64,000 bases of DNA from Pelagicoccus mobilis (GTDB lineage Bacteria > Verrucomicrobiota > Verrucomicrobiia > Opitutales > Opitutaceae): positions 1 through 64,000 of the forward strand of contig NZ_JAENIL010000014.1 of NCBI RefSeq assembly GCF_016595505.1, in the 5' to 3' direction. The position numbers and the translations under genes are program-made. Shown one piece after another: positions 16,391 through 25,686 of the stretch. Numbering within the stretch: position 1 is the first letter of the stretch; the number at the start of each line of letters is the position of its first letter. The notes under the pieces are model-generated. The model saw nothing but the letters and a program-made list of their open reading frames with translations, was not told where the DNA came from and did no database searches.

Positions 16391-16441
16391 AGCTAAACTG
16401 CGTGGGAAAGGGGCATCGGGAGTGGCGGAGTGATTTGTGGA

Positions 16442-16494
16442 GAATTACCGTCACCCTGTGTTTTCGGCAAGAGAATTTACGGGAAATACTTAGA
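16442..16494 (-). promoter_or_regulatory. Shared promoter element, copy c
   Basis: Minus-strand element 16494-16465 with AAGTATTT, CCCGTAAA and CTCTTGCCG. TTGCCG (16470-16465), 17-bp spacer, TAATTC (16447-16442). About 50 bp upstream of the S8 peptidase start at 16390. Confidence 0.5.
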
Positions 16495-16608
16495 TCTGGG
16501 GATTCTCTGCTTGGAGTTTTATGGGGCGCTTATGAATAGGCACGTTCTCATTGGATGGGGAAGGTTGGGCGGCCTCGCCGCAGGCGCCGTGGAGACTCGA
16601 TCCTGCAT

Positions 16609-16789
16609 TGCGCATTGGCGTCAACTTGAGTGTTAAAAGGCTCTTCGTCTTCTTCATCCGCTTCTACTTCTCGCTCGGAGAGCGGTGTTCCAGGCTTGGA
16701 GTCTGTGTTTTTAGAAGAAGATGAAGAAGGAGAAGCAGAAGAAGATAATATCGAAGACGGTTCTTCAGATAAGTTGACGCCAATGTGCA
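16609..16789. repeat. 181-bp inverted-repeat element
   Basis: Ends TGCGCATTGGCGTCAACTT (16609-16627) and its near-perfect inverted copy (16771-16789, 18 of 19 matching). The interior left side is pyrimidine-rich (CTTC repeats) and the right side purine-rich (GAAG repeats), so the arms can pair over much of their length. A miniature mobile element or a long structured RNA are both possible. Confidence 0.6.
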
Positions 16790-16794
16790 TTGCG

Positions 16795-16813
16795 GCTGAC
16801 TGGGTCAGTCAGC
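16795..16813. repeat. Short perfect hairpin
   Basis: GCTGACT/AGTCAGC arms with a 5-nt loop, directly after the 181-bp element. No T-run follows, so it is not called a terminator. Confidence 0.5.
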
Positions 16814-16948
16814 TCTCGCGCGACTCACCGTATGAGAAATGCTAGGGTTCGTTACACGAACGAAGGATTTGACGGACCTAATGCCGAAGGATGCTGTGTT
16901 TCACTCGGTGCGTCGAGGGTGACCTGAGGTGTTTGATTTAGGCTTCAC

Positions 16949-16968
16949 GGCAACGACGGAGCGTTGCC
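16949..16968. repeat. Hairpin repeat GGCAACG/CGTTGCC
   Basis: GGCAACGACGGAGCGTTGCC, 7-bp perfect arms and a 6-nt loop, followed by CTCC. Similar in style to dispersed palindromes of this phylum; single copy in this window. Confidence 0.45.
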
Positions 16969-17083
16969 CTCCGGGTGTAGGGGAATAAAGGATACGGTGG
17001 GGTGGACTCATGAAGTGGTCTTAAAACAGTGCGAGCCGAGACTTTTGGTCTTGGCTGCATGTGGAAATGAGCTTTGTGTAGAG

Positions 17084-17248
17084 TCAACGGCGTCTGTTGT
17101 CTAAGCTATCAACGGAGCGTATTCTGGCTTTCTCGCGTTGCTCTTGTTGCCCAAAGAGCGTTTGGCTTACGATGGCATGAATGAGCAGAGCTCCGGCTAG
17201 GCTGAAGCTCGCGACTAGTGCCACTTCAAATATCGTTGTATAGTTCAT
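17084..17248 (-). CDS. Small single-helix membrane protein
   Basis: A 54-aa gene read directly from the sequence: ATG at 17248-17246, stop at 17086-17084. It has a strong Shine-Dalgarno (GGGAGG, 4 nt before ATG). The peptide has one hydrophobic helix (about residues 6-28, FEVALVASFSLAGALLIHAI) and a charged tail (QEQREKARIRSVDSLDNRRR). It follows the DoxX-like gene by 70 bp in the same direction, so the two may be co-transcribed. Function unknown. Confidence 0.6.
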   Translation of the reverse strand: MNYTTIFEVALVASFSLAGALLIHAIVSQTLFGQQEQREKARIRSVDSLDNRRR

Positions 17249-17318
17249 TTTCCCTCCCTGTTCGTGTGCGGTTTTGTGTTTTGGCTATTCTGCTGGCGAG
17301 TTGCAGTTCGTGTGATCG

Positions 17319-17702
17319 TTAAAGTATTAGCAGCGCGGTGGCCATGGTCATGAGCGTTGCGGCTGGTATGCTTTTCTTGAGCGGGTCGTGAATTCTCAGG
17401 TGAGCAATCACAGCTGCCAGCAAAGTGATGGCCAATCCGGCAGCGGCGAAGGCGGTTATGCTCGGTATCCAAATTCCGACTATTAACGCGGTTGCGAGAG
17501 CGAGTTTTATTAGGCCGATCGTGAGCATCACGGTAGCCGGAAGTCCGTAGGCTTCGAACTCCTCTCTCATGCTGTTAGCGTTCCCACCTCTCCATTGAGT
17601 GGGCCTGTCTCTTCGAAAGAGCCACACGTTGATTATTGTTAGACCTACGAAGAGTTGCAGCGTTACGATGAGTGTTTCCATAGCGAAGGGGTCGGGGTTC
17701 AC
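17319..17702 (-). CDS. DoxX-like membrane protein
   Basis: 127 aa with four hydrophobic segments (about 8-27, 53-72, 76-95, 110-127), the four-helix arrangement of the DoxX/SURF4-like family. The second half (LPATVMLTIGLIKLALATALIVG, read as LTIGLIKLALATALIVG) is the most family-like. Such proteins are inner-membrane components tied in some bacteria to redox or quinone chemistry; no role can be set here. An internal ATG (residue 8) is an alternative start. Confidence 0.7.
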   Translation of the reverse strand: MNPDPFAMETLIVTLQLFVGLTIINVWLFRRDRPTQWRGGNANSMREEFEAYGLPATVMLTIGLIKLALATALIVGIWIPSITAFAAAGLAITLLAAVIAHLRIHDPLKKSIPAATLMTMATALLIL

Positions 17703-17892
17703 AAATTGTCCAAAGCGGGCTGACGTCCCACGTTGAAGCTAATCTACGCTATAAAAACTGTTCATGGGTCGGGGGTGTTGCACGGAATCGCGAGGATGTC
17801 GCCTTCAGTGCGATCCAAGAGTGATCCGAGATGCTTTGTCCTAGGGAAATCGGCTGAGAGTGGAGGAGGCCCAACCCTTTTTGCATGCGGTA

Positions 17893-20800
17893 TTACTCGA
17901 TGGCGTTCTCTTGAATCTTTAGGGAAACGAAGAACGGGGCGTTGTTGAGGGGAACCCTCAACTCGTAGATATCGAGATCGTCTGTCTTGCTGACGATTTG
18001 CGGGGGACCTGCTCCGTCTTGCCAGACGCTTAGGTCATTGCTCCATGTTGGTTCGGCTGTAACCTCAAAAAGGCCGGCAAAGAGCGCGTAGCGGAATACG
18101 AGATAGCCGTCTTCTATGCGTGTGCCGAGCTGGGACGTTTTCCTTTGTTCGAGGTAGTCCAAGCCGAAGGCGAAACGTTCGATGTTGGTCGCGCTGCTAC
18201 CGGAGGCCGTTTGATAGAGGCCTCTGTTGGATTCGTCTTCTGGTAAATGTGTGTCAGCCCATGATGAATACGTGCGGCCAAAACGAGCGTCGATGTTTAT
18301 GTTGCGCCCTGCTTTCATGCTTATCTGTTCCGACTGGTCTTTTCCGTAGCCATCCCAGCCGAGGAAAACCCACCCGGCCTCGGGTTCGACTTCTAGGTCG
18401 AGATCTTGGCCGTGTTGAATCGTTAGCGAGTCAGGGATTCCGGCTACTTTTCCTCGACCCTCGATATTCACGTTAACCGCATAGGTTTGAGTTTTGAAAA
18501 CGGGTGCGAGAAGGGTGTCTTCTTGAAGCGTTAGCAGGAGAGCAGGCTCGGCGTAAGGGTAGTCGCCATTCCAGTTTTCTAGTTCGTATCCAAAATCTGG
18601 AATCGCTCTCAGAGGAACACGGTCCTTCCATGCGAATTCTGATTGGGCGGTTGCTCCCTCTACGCGTCCGTTTTCTGGATTTGCAACATTTAGGGTGCGG
18701 GAAGGAATTGTGATGCTGGTGGCTTCTGAGGTTACGATATAGTCGTTGCTCTTGTTTCCGTCATCTCCAATCAGGTCGTAGCCGAAGTAGACGCTGATGT
18801 GGTACCTATCTGGAGCCACGCCTTCTGGTATTTTTGTCGTGAATACGAAACTACGGGTTTCTAAAGGAGCTAAGCTTTGAAATGGAATTTGGGCATCCCC
18901 TGAAAAACCGTCTTCTACTTCGCTTCTGCTCCAGCGTCCCGTTTCATTCAGGTACGAATAGCGGATCTGTGAGTTCTCCGGGAGGCTGAGCCCTTCTTTT
19001 CCGTTGTTCTTCAAGCTTACGGAGACTTCGACAAGATCGCCGACGCCGTACTCTTTGTTTGCAACGCTAACGTCTACGATCGCGAGGTCGGTATCTACGA
19101 CTTCGATGAAGGTGAGTTCGTCTGAATAGAAAAGGACGTTTTCGCGAGTCGCAGTCGCTTTTGCCTCAAACGGGATGATTTCTGTCCAATCGGTTCCGTT
19201 GGTCGATTTCCAGACCGAGTTTCCGTAGATATAGAAGGCTTCCGCGGTTGCGGTGATATTGATGTAGCCAGTGATGGGTGGGGACACTGTTTGCCATGTC
19301 TGTCCGTCTGAAGAGAGCGAGAGTCGGTTGTATCCACTGAAGATCTCTTCTTCGTGCAAGACGCCAATCAGGCTATCTGTGTGGGTGATTTGGGCCTGTC
19401 CGTTGAAGGTCTCGATAAGATTCCAGCTTTCGTAGTCGCTGTTGAATTTTCTAAATTCGCTAAAGTGAGTGAAATAGGTTTCCTCCTTAAAACGAATGAA
19501 CTGTTCGGGACGACTGTTGTCTTCGAGAGGGCAAAGCTGCCAGTTTAGACCGTCCTCGGAGCGTGCGGTGGAGTAGTGGTAGTGTCCGTCGACGGTGTAG
19601 TTGACTGTTAGCCAAAACGAGTTTCCGTCTGACTGGAGGGAGATGACGGAATAGTGTGTATTGAGATCTTGGAGCCATTGGGGAGTGTCCAATTGGGTCC
19701 ATTCTACGCCGTCTTCGCTTCGGTGTAAGCCGAAGTGCCAATCTCCAAGGTAAACGCCGTTGGCGTAGACTGTGTCCTCCTCTACTCTTGTGTTGGTCCG
19801 TTGCCAAGCTCCGTGATCGTCTCGGTAGTAGGATTGGTAGTCTGTCAATGCGATCAGTGGAGACTGGCCGATGATTTCGACATTCTCTCGAAATCCGAAA
19901 TCGTTGAACGTTCGCGAATGGGCGATTCCCTCCTCATTTATGAATTCATAGGAGGGCGCTTCCGGACGATAGAGCGCGAGGCCGGTCGGGCTAGCGATGA
20001 GTATTCCATCTGAAATGGGTTCTGCCTGTAGGTTCTCGCTCCCGAACTTGGTCCAATGCACTCCGTCCTCGGAACTTGCGATCTTGTTTGGCGGATCGAA
20101 ATTCCAGTCGTAAGTCCATGCGTAGAAGCGACCGTCGAAAAACTCGATTTGGGAGGAATAGACGTCGGCATCCGGCGTTTCCCAGTTTATGCCATCCGTG
20201 GTAACGGAGATAATGGTTTCGTAGTATTTGGCGAAAAGGAGTCCATTCTTCAACTCCATAGACTCTAAGGAGTCGTTAGAGAAGACGGTTTCCCAGTTGG
20301 CTAGATCCTGACTTCTTTTGATGGATCGATTGTAGTCGAGGCCGATGTAGTGGTCTCCGAGGTGATAGACTTGTTTGAATTCTGGAAGTCGAGACCATCC
20401 TCTGCCGATACCGCCCTTGAAACACTGGTCGTAAACGTTAAAGATTCGGTCCTCGGTATCTGGGGCTATTCCTGCGGACTCAGCTGAGGATGGGGAGTCG
20501 GCAGGCGTCCAGTTCAAGCCATCTCGAGATAGCACGGTTTTCCAGGAGAGGCCGGCTACAAACAGGCCATTGTCGTATTGGACTCCGCCCGAAGGGAAGC
20601 TGCCCGTGCGTATCCAGTTTATTCCGTCTTTGCTGGTTAGGACTCCGTCCCCATTAAATCCGACGACGAGTGTGTCTTCGCTTTTCGCGATGCTGTTGAG
20701 TTTTTCGGATACGGGAGTGGATAGGCTTTTCCAGCTTATGCCATCGGTAGAGAGGTAGAGCAGGCCTCCTGAACCCACGCCGTAGTAGGATCCTCGGAAA

Positions 20801-23800
20801 TAGAGAAGATCGTTTAGAGTGATTTCATTCGCCGGTTTCGTAATGCTTAGCAAGGGTTGCGCTTCGATCAAAAGCGTGTCCGAGGAACTGTGGCCATCTT
20901 GCGAATGGGCGATAACCTCTACGGTGTAATCACCGCTTGTTTCAGGTGTGAACTGGAAACGAGTCGAGTTGGGCGGGAGCGATTCCCATAGCTGTCCATT
21001 TACCCAGACTTCGATCCTTTCTAATTGCGATTCGCTGGCGAAGGCCTCGAAGGTCAATTCTAGAGGGCGTCCGAAGCTGGTGGCGATGGTTTCATTGTGG
21101 CTCGTTATGATTGTGCGTGATTTGGGTGCCTCGCCAGATCCTAGGATCGCTAAGCCGTAGGAGCTTCCGTGTAGAAGGAGTTTCGAATCGGAAATAGCCG
21201 GACTGTATAGGTAGCCCTGGTGATTCACTAGCTCTTGCCTGAGCTCGGTCTGTGTCCATGCCTTTCCGTCGGTCGAGGACCAGTAGTACTCATCCCAATA
21301 CGGAGCGATGAATCTGCCATCTAGGAAATAGAGGTTGTTGATGGTATTCGCGGAGTGGTTTGGAATCGAGAGTGATTCTGTTCGAGTCCATGTCTTCGTG
21401 TCGGCCGAGGTATAGCAGACGTTATCCGAGAAGGCGACCCAGGTGTTGTTTCCAAAGCGGAGAGCGGAGAGCCTCATACCGGATGGAAGGCTTTGCTGCG
21501 TCCAGGCGATACCGTTGTCTGAAGTGAAGAGGCCATCTTCCGAGTAGAGTACGAATGTGCCGTTTCCGTAGGCCATCCTCCATGCGTTGTGCATGCCGCT
21601 GGCTCCCGTCTCCCATGATTGGCCGTCGCTGGAGTAGATGATTTTTCCTCCGCTATAACCGACGAAGAGCCCTTCTTGGAAGAGGATGGCTTGAAAGTTG
21701 TAGTTGTGTCTATCGAGTTCGCTTAGCGAAGGACCGGAGTGTCGGGTTCCGACATAGACGCCGTTTCCGTAAGCGAAATGTCCGTAGTTCTCCAAGCTGC
21801 TATGCGCTAGCGTCCAGTTCGATCCGTCTTGCGAGGTGTGTAGGGCTCGCTCGGAACCCGCAATGTAGAAACCGTTTGCGTAGCTGATTCTTGGATATTT
21901 GTACCAAGGGGTGGCTCCGTGCTCTAGGTTTAGAGAGGTAAAGTCGCTTAGGAAAACGTGTCCGGATCGAGTGGATACGAGCACCTTGTTGTCTAGCCCG
22001 ACCATTGGGGATGGGTACTCCGAGGAGTAGCGTGTGACTTGCTTGAGGAAGTTCGTTTCGTCTTCTTCGACTCTGTGGACTTCGACGTAGGATTCTGCGA
22101 AGAATGAGTCTTTATTGTCCGTGAGCTGCAAGTACATGTAGGCGAGGTTCTCAGCTTTGTCGAAGAACATGCTGAAGACATTTTCTTGGTGCAAAGGGAA
22201 CTCGGTCCAGGTCTTGGCATCTGGAGAGGTATAGGCTGCTCCGGCGGCAGCCCTGTTGTACAGCCACCATTTGTTGTCGCTGTAGCTGACGTAGCACTGG
22301 TGAGTTGTGGAGGTGGAGAAGCTTTCCCAGTTTGTGCCATTTTCGGATACAAGCACGGATCCGACTCTGGGAACGACAAAGGAACCATTTGCGAATTCTA
22401 AATGATCGGCCCAACCGGAAGTGGCTTCGGACGTTTTTGACCAGTTTGTGAAGTCGCTCGAGGTGTAGATTCCATCGGAGGCCCGCATCACGGCTACGTC
22501 TGCTCCGAAAGCGATACTGTAAAGGTCCGAGTCGGTTTCAAAGGTGCGCGTCCAATTGCTGAGGTTAGGGGAGACGTGGACGGAACGATTTGTAACTGCG
22601 AGGTAGCGCTCTCCAGTCCAAACTATTTTGCGTATCGGAAGTGGAATGTATTGCCAGTTTTCGCCATCTAGCGAGAAGCCGAATCCAACATCTGAATACT
22701 GTGCTATAAAGTAGCCGTTTACTTGATCCAGTTCGTGGGCTTGGGGAGAGGAATTTGGAATGTTTGCCCAGGTGAAGGCCGAAAATTCGTCGCTAGCGGA
22801 TACAAAAAGGTATGCTGGTTTAGAGTGATAGACGTTTCCATCCTGAGTGACTTGAAGCTGGTAGAAGGCGCTGTCGGTTATGCTGGTGTTCGCTAGGCTT
22901 AAGGTAAGGGTGTTTTGTCCTGAGATCGGCTTGCCGTCCTTTAGCCATTGTAATTGTGTATGTTCATCGATGGGGCTGACGATCGCCGAGAGAGTCGCTG
23001 ATTGCCCTCTGCGGATTGATGCGGGGGAAGGCTGGTTCAGGAATTGGACCGAACGTTTGTTGTTCGTTAATTGAGCGTTTCGGCTGAATAAGGTTTGGCT
23101 CGGCAGCGAGATTCTCGCCTGATATTCGCCGAGATCGTTTTCGGCCACTGATTTCAGGTGGAGCGTATTACGCGTTGCTCCCGGTATTTGCTGGCCATCT
23201 TTGCTCCATTGATAGGTTGCTTCGTGGGCGCTGGATACAACGACCCTGAAGGTGGTATCACTTCCGAGCTTAACGTTTCTATCGTGAGGTTGGACTAGGA
23301 TTTTCGGTTCGGTTAGGTAGGCGCCTTCGATAAAGAACTCCGTCCCGTTTTCGGAGAGGGAGTCGACCAGGATGCGATAGGTCGTGTCGGCGGCTACTGA
23401 TAGAACTTGGTTCGATTGGCTGCCGTCTTCGAAGGCGGATGCGACTTCCGTGAGGTTGGTTAGTGAATCCCCTTCGTAAACGCGAAGGAAGAGGCGTTCG
23501 CTCGTTCGGGCGATGCGCAGAGAGTCGTCGCCGTTTCGGGGGGCGGTCCACTCGTACCAGACTGTGGAGCCTGCGGCCGAGATATGAGTTCGCTGTTCGT
23601 CCGCTTCGAGGGTGGCGGCGATGTTGCTACCTGCCTGGGTAAAGCTTTCTCCAATGATTGTTGTTGGATTTTCGAAATCGTCGTTATCCGGTGTCTTGAA
23701 CAGCTCGATGGTGAAGGGGCCGGTGTTCGATGAGTTTGTGTCGACCTGGATGTAGTAGGTTTCGCCTGGCTGGTACTGCCACGACAGTTTGGTGGCTTCT

Positions 23801-25686
23801 CCGGCTAGGAAGCTGGTTGCGGAGCTTACTCGTTCAAGCCCTTGGAGGGTGGTCCCTTCGAAAACTGTTACTGCCGGGGCAAAGCCGGTGGGGGATACTC
23901 TGAGTTGGGCTGAGCCTGCCGAATCGCTTCTCCAGGAATACCAGACTGTTTTTCCCGCGTTTGGGTTCGCGGCGAGCGGCTCTCCGGTTTGCTTGCTGGC
24001 GTTGCTGGTTGTGCCCGCCTTTCTGCCACCGTTTGAAAGAAACTCGATTGCGTTTTCAAAGGAATCGTTGGCGGGGGTGTTGGTTTGTCCGCTTAAGGCG
24101 CGATGAAGGTTGAGTCTTCCCGAACTCAAGCATTTGCCGGTTAATGCGGGAAATTGATCCGTCGAATCTAGAAGGCGGAGGATGTTTTTTGTGGCAGTCT
24201 GGCCGGGGAAGGTTGCTTTGATCAAAGCCAAGGCTCCGGACACGTGCGGGGCTGCCATCGAAGTGCCTTCCAGGTCTGAGTAGGAGCTATCGGACGGGTG
24301 GTAGGTGCTGAGAGCTCGACCGGGAGCTGCTAGATGGGTGGCGTTCGCGCTGTAGTTGGAATATGAGGACAGTTTATCAATGTCGTTTGACGCGACTACG
24401 ACCACTTGATTGGCGATATTGAATGAGGCTGGGTAAGTTGGGGTTTCATCGAGGTTTGCCCCGTTGTTGCCTGCTGCGGTGACAATGAGAATCCCTTGAT
24501 TCGAAGCTCTCTTGAGTGTTTCGAAAACGGCTTGGCTTTGTTCAGAGCCGCCCCAGCTGTTGTTGATGATGTCTGCTTTCTGAGCGATCGCATAGTTTAT
24601 GGCTTCAATCGCGTTTGAGTTTGTCCCGTAGCCGCTGGCGTCGAGGAATTTCAAAGCCATTATCTGAGCATTCCAGGTGACTCCGGTTATGCCTTTGCTA
24701 TTGTTGCCGCTGGCGGCGGCGATCCCGGAGACGTGAGTGCCGTGTCCGTTGTCGTCGCTCACGTCTCCGTTGCCTTTGATTGCGTTGAAACCGTAGAGGT
24801 CGTCCGCGATCCCGTTCCTGTCATCGTCCGAGCCATTTGATTTTTCGTTCGGATTGACCCATAGGTTGTCCTTGAGGTCTTCGTGGGTGGATCTGATGCC
24901 CGAATCGATTATGGCGATCGTGACATTCGGTGATCCGCTGGTGATGGCCCATGCTTCTGGTGCGTCGATGTCTCTGCTTGAATCGCCGTTCGCGTACTCG
25001 AAGTGCAAATTGGTCTGATCGGTGAAACGAGGATCGTTTGGTTTCCTCGATGTCGTTCGCACGAGGAAATCGGGTTCAACGTAGCGAATCATCGATTTCG
25101 CGACTTCAAGAGAGCTGGCTAGCTGAGGGAGTTGTTCGAAGTTTTCGTCTTCGCCGAAGACGAGTCGGAAGAGTGATTGGCTTCCCCTCACCGGAGTTGC
25201 GTGGGCTCCGATTGAGGTCGCGAGTTGCTCAATCTCGTTGGAGCTGCTGTCTGTTTGTGTGGATACGATAAACTCGTTCGCGACCGAAAGGCTTTCGCCG
25301 ATGAACGCTCCCGCATCTACATGCCCCTCTGCGTAGTAGCGTTTTTCCAGTCGTACGAGGGGCTTGTGGAATGACGTTCTGAAAATTTGGGTTTCGATCC
25401 GGTAAGGGCCGGTAGTGTGTTCGAAGCGTTGGATCGGAGTTGCTTTATGGAAACGGAGAAAGGAAGAGTGTGGGGCATCCTCAGAATGGGGCGAGTCGAA
25501 GGCTACGGGTTGCTCAAGTTGAGGTGACTGGGAGGGAGAGGCGACTTGGGGCTTGGCGGCAGCGTATTCTAGAGGCTGCTTCGATTTGCTGGGGGCAGTG
25601 CTTGTCGAGTGGAAGATGAGCCCGAGGACGGAGGCCAGAATTGCGGCAATTAGGAGACGTGTGATTTTAGTGTTTTTGATTTTCAT
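17893..25686 (-). CDS. Giant secreted S8 peptidase with about 20 BNR/Asp-box-like repeats
   Basis: The open frame reaches 25845, but the likely start is ATG at 25686 (MKIKNTKITRLLIAAILASV, a normal signal peptide), giving about 2597 aa. The region upstream of it contains promoter element d. Catalytic domain about 225-530: D261 (IAIIDSGIR), H315 (NGHGTHVSG), N407 (AAGNNG), S476 (EGTSMAAP). Next come two pre-peptidase-C-like modules (about 540-800; each has TVWYSW/TVWYEW and YYIQVD-type strands) and two Ig-like domains. Then a long array of about 20 units of the form SxDGxxW followed by YGNGxFV, like BNR/Asp-box propeller blades. The C-terminus has a CARDB-like domain, InlB/Bacterial-repeat modules (WNGDYP, LGWDGYG) and a terminal domain shared with other secreted proteins. 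Probably extracellular protein or mucin-type degradation. Confidence 0.88.
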   Translation of the reverse strand: MKIKNTKITRLLIAAILASVLGLIFHSTSTAPSKSKQPLEYAAAKPQVASPSQSPQLEQPVAFDSPHSEDAPHSSFLRFHKATPIQRFEHTTGPYRIETQIFRTSFHKPLVRLEKRYYAEGHVDAGAFIGESLSVANEFIVSTQTDSSSNEIEQLATSIGAHATPVRGSQSLFRLVFGEDENFEQLPQLASSLEVAKSMIRYVEPDFLVRTTSRKPNDPRFTDQTNLHFEYANGDSSRDIDAPEAWAITSGSPNVTIAIIDSGIRSTHEDLKDNLWVNPNEKSNGSDDDRNGIADDLYGFNAIKGNGDVSDDNGHGTHVSGIAAASGNNSKGITGVTWNAQIMALKFLDASGYGTNSNAIEAINYAIAQKADIINNSWGGSEQSQAVFETLKRASNQGILIVTAAGNNGANLDETPTYPASFNIANQVVVVASNDIDKLSSYSNYSANATHLAAPGRALSTYHPSDSSYSDLEGTSMAAPHVSGALALIKATFPGQTATKNILRLLDSTDQFPALTGKCLSSGRLNLHRALSGQTNTPANDSFENAIEFLSNGGRKAGTTSNASKQTGEPLAANPNAGKTVWYSWRSDSAGSAQLRVSPTGFAPAVTVFEGTTLQGLERVSSATSFLAGEATKLSWQYQPGETYYIQVDTNSSNTGPFTIELFKTPDNDDFENPTTIIGESFTQAGSNIAATLEADEQRTHISAAGSTVWYEWTAPRNGDDSLRIARTSERLFLRVYEGDSLTNLTEVASAFEDGSQSNQVLSVAADTTYRILVDSLSENGTEFFIEGAYLTEPKILVQPHDRNVKLGSDTTFRVVVSSAHEATYQWSKDGQQIPGATRNTLHLKSVAENDLGEYQARISLPSQTLFSRNAQLTNNKRSVQFLNQPSPASIRRGQSATLSAIVSPIDEHTQLQWLKDGKPISGQNTLTLSLANTSITDSAFYQLQVTQDGNVYHSKPAYLFVSASDEFSAFTWANIPNSSPQAHELDQVNGYFIAQYSDVGFGFSLDGENWQYIPLPIRKIVWTGERYLAVTNRSVHVSPNLSNWTRTFETDSDLYSIAFGADVAVMRASDGIYTSSDFTNWSKTSEATSGWADHLEFANGSFVVPRVGSVLVSENGTNWESFSTSTTHQCYVSYSDNKWWLYNRAAAGAAYTSPDAKTWTEFPLHQENVFSMFFDKAENLAYMYLQLTDNKDSFFAESYVEVHRVEEDETNFLKQVTRYSSEYPSPMVGLDNKVLVSTRSGHVFLSDFTSLNLEHGATPWYKYPRISYANGFYIAGSERALHTSQDGSNWTLAHSSLENYGHFAYGNGVYVGTRHSGPSLSELDRHNYNFQAILFQEGLFVGYSGGKIIYSSDGQSWETGASGMHNAWRMAYGNGTFVLYSEDGLFTSDNGIAWTQQSLPSGMRLSALRFGNNTWVAFSDNVCYTSADTKTWTRTESLSIPNHSANTINNLYFLDGRFIAPYWDEYYWSSTDGKAWTQTELRQELVNHQGYLYSPAISDSKLLLHGSSYGLAILGSGEAPKSRTIITSHNETIATSFGRPLELTFEAFASESQLERIEVWVNGQLWESLPPNSTRFQFTPETSGDYTVEVIAHSQDGHSSSDTLLIEAQPLLSITKPANEITLNDLLYFRGSYYGVGSGGLLYLSTDGISWKSLSTPVSEKLNSIAKSEDTLVVGFNGDGVLTSKDGINWIRTGSFPSGGVQYDNGLFVAGLSWKTVLSRDGLNWTPADSPSSAESAGIAPDTEDRIFNVYDQCFKGGIGRGWSRLPEFKQVYHLGDHYIGLDYNRSIKRSQDLANWETVFSNDSLESMELKNGLLFAKYYETIISVTTDGINWETPDADVYSSQIEFFDGRFYAWTYDWNFDPPNKIASSEDGVHWTKFGSENLQAEPISDGILIASPTGLALYRPEAPSYEFINEEGIAHSRTFNDFGFRENVEIIGQSPLIALTDYQSYYRDDHGAWQRTNTRVEEDTVYANGVYLGDWHFGLHRSEDGVEWTQLDTPQWLQDLNTHYSVISLQSDGNSFWLTVNYTVDGHYHYSTARSEDGLNWQLCPLEDNSRPEQFIRFKEETYFTHFSEFRKFNSDYESWNLIETFNGQAQITHTDSLIGVLHEEEIFSGYNRLSLSSDGQTWQTVSPPITGYINITATAEAFYIYGNSVWKSTNGTDWTEIIPFEAKATATRENVLFYSDELTFIEVVDTDLAIVDVSVANKEYGVGDLVEVSVSLKNNGKEGLSLPENSQIRYSYLNETGRWSRSEVEDGFSGDAQIPFQSLAPLETRSFVFTTKIPEGVAPDRYHISVYFGYDLIGDDGNKSNDYIVTSEATSITIPSRTLNVANPENGRVEGATAQSEFAWKDRVPLRAIPDFGYELENWNGDYPYAEPALLLTLQEDTLLAPVFKTQTYAVNVNIEGRGKVAGIPDSLTIQHGQDLDLEVEPEAGWVFLGWDGYGKDQSEQISMKAGRNINIDARFGRTYSSWADTHLPEDESNRGLYQTASGSSATNIERFAFGLDYLEQRKTSQLGTRIEDGYLVFRYALFAGLFEVTAEPTWSNDLSVWQDGAGPPQIVSKTDDLDIYELRVPLNNAPFFVSLKIQENAIE

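Larger units (their letters stand above)
16391..17083. other. Intergenic region with large inverted repeat and hairpins
   Basis: 693 bp without a credible gene. Contains promoter element copy c (16465-16494), a 181-bp inverted-repeat element (16609-16789), a tight hairpin (16795-16813) and another hairpin (16949-16968). Short frames on both strands through the element are Ser- or Glu-rich translations of TTC/GAA tracts and are rejected. Confidence 0.6.

Noticed and set aside
16548-16845. Ser/Glu-rich frames on both strands of the 181-bp element
   Set aside because: They are direct translations of TTC/GAA tracts within an inverted repeat.
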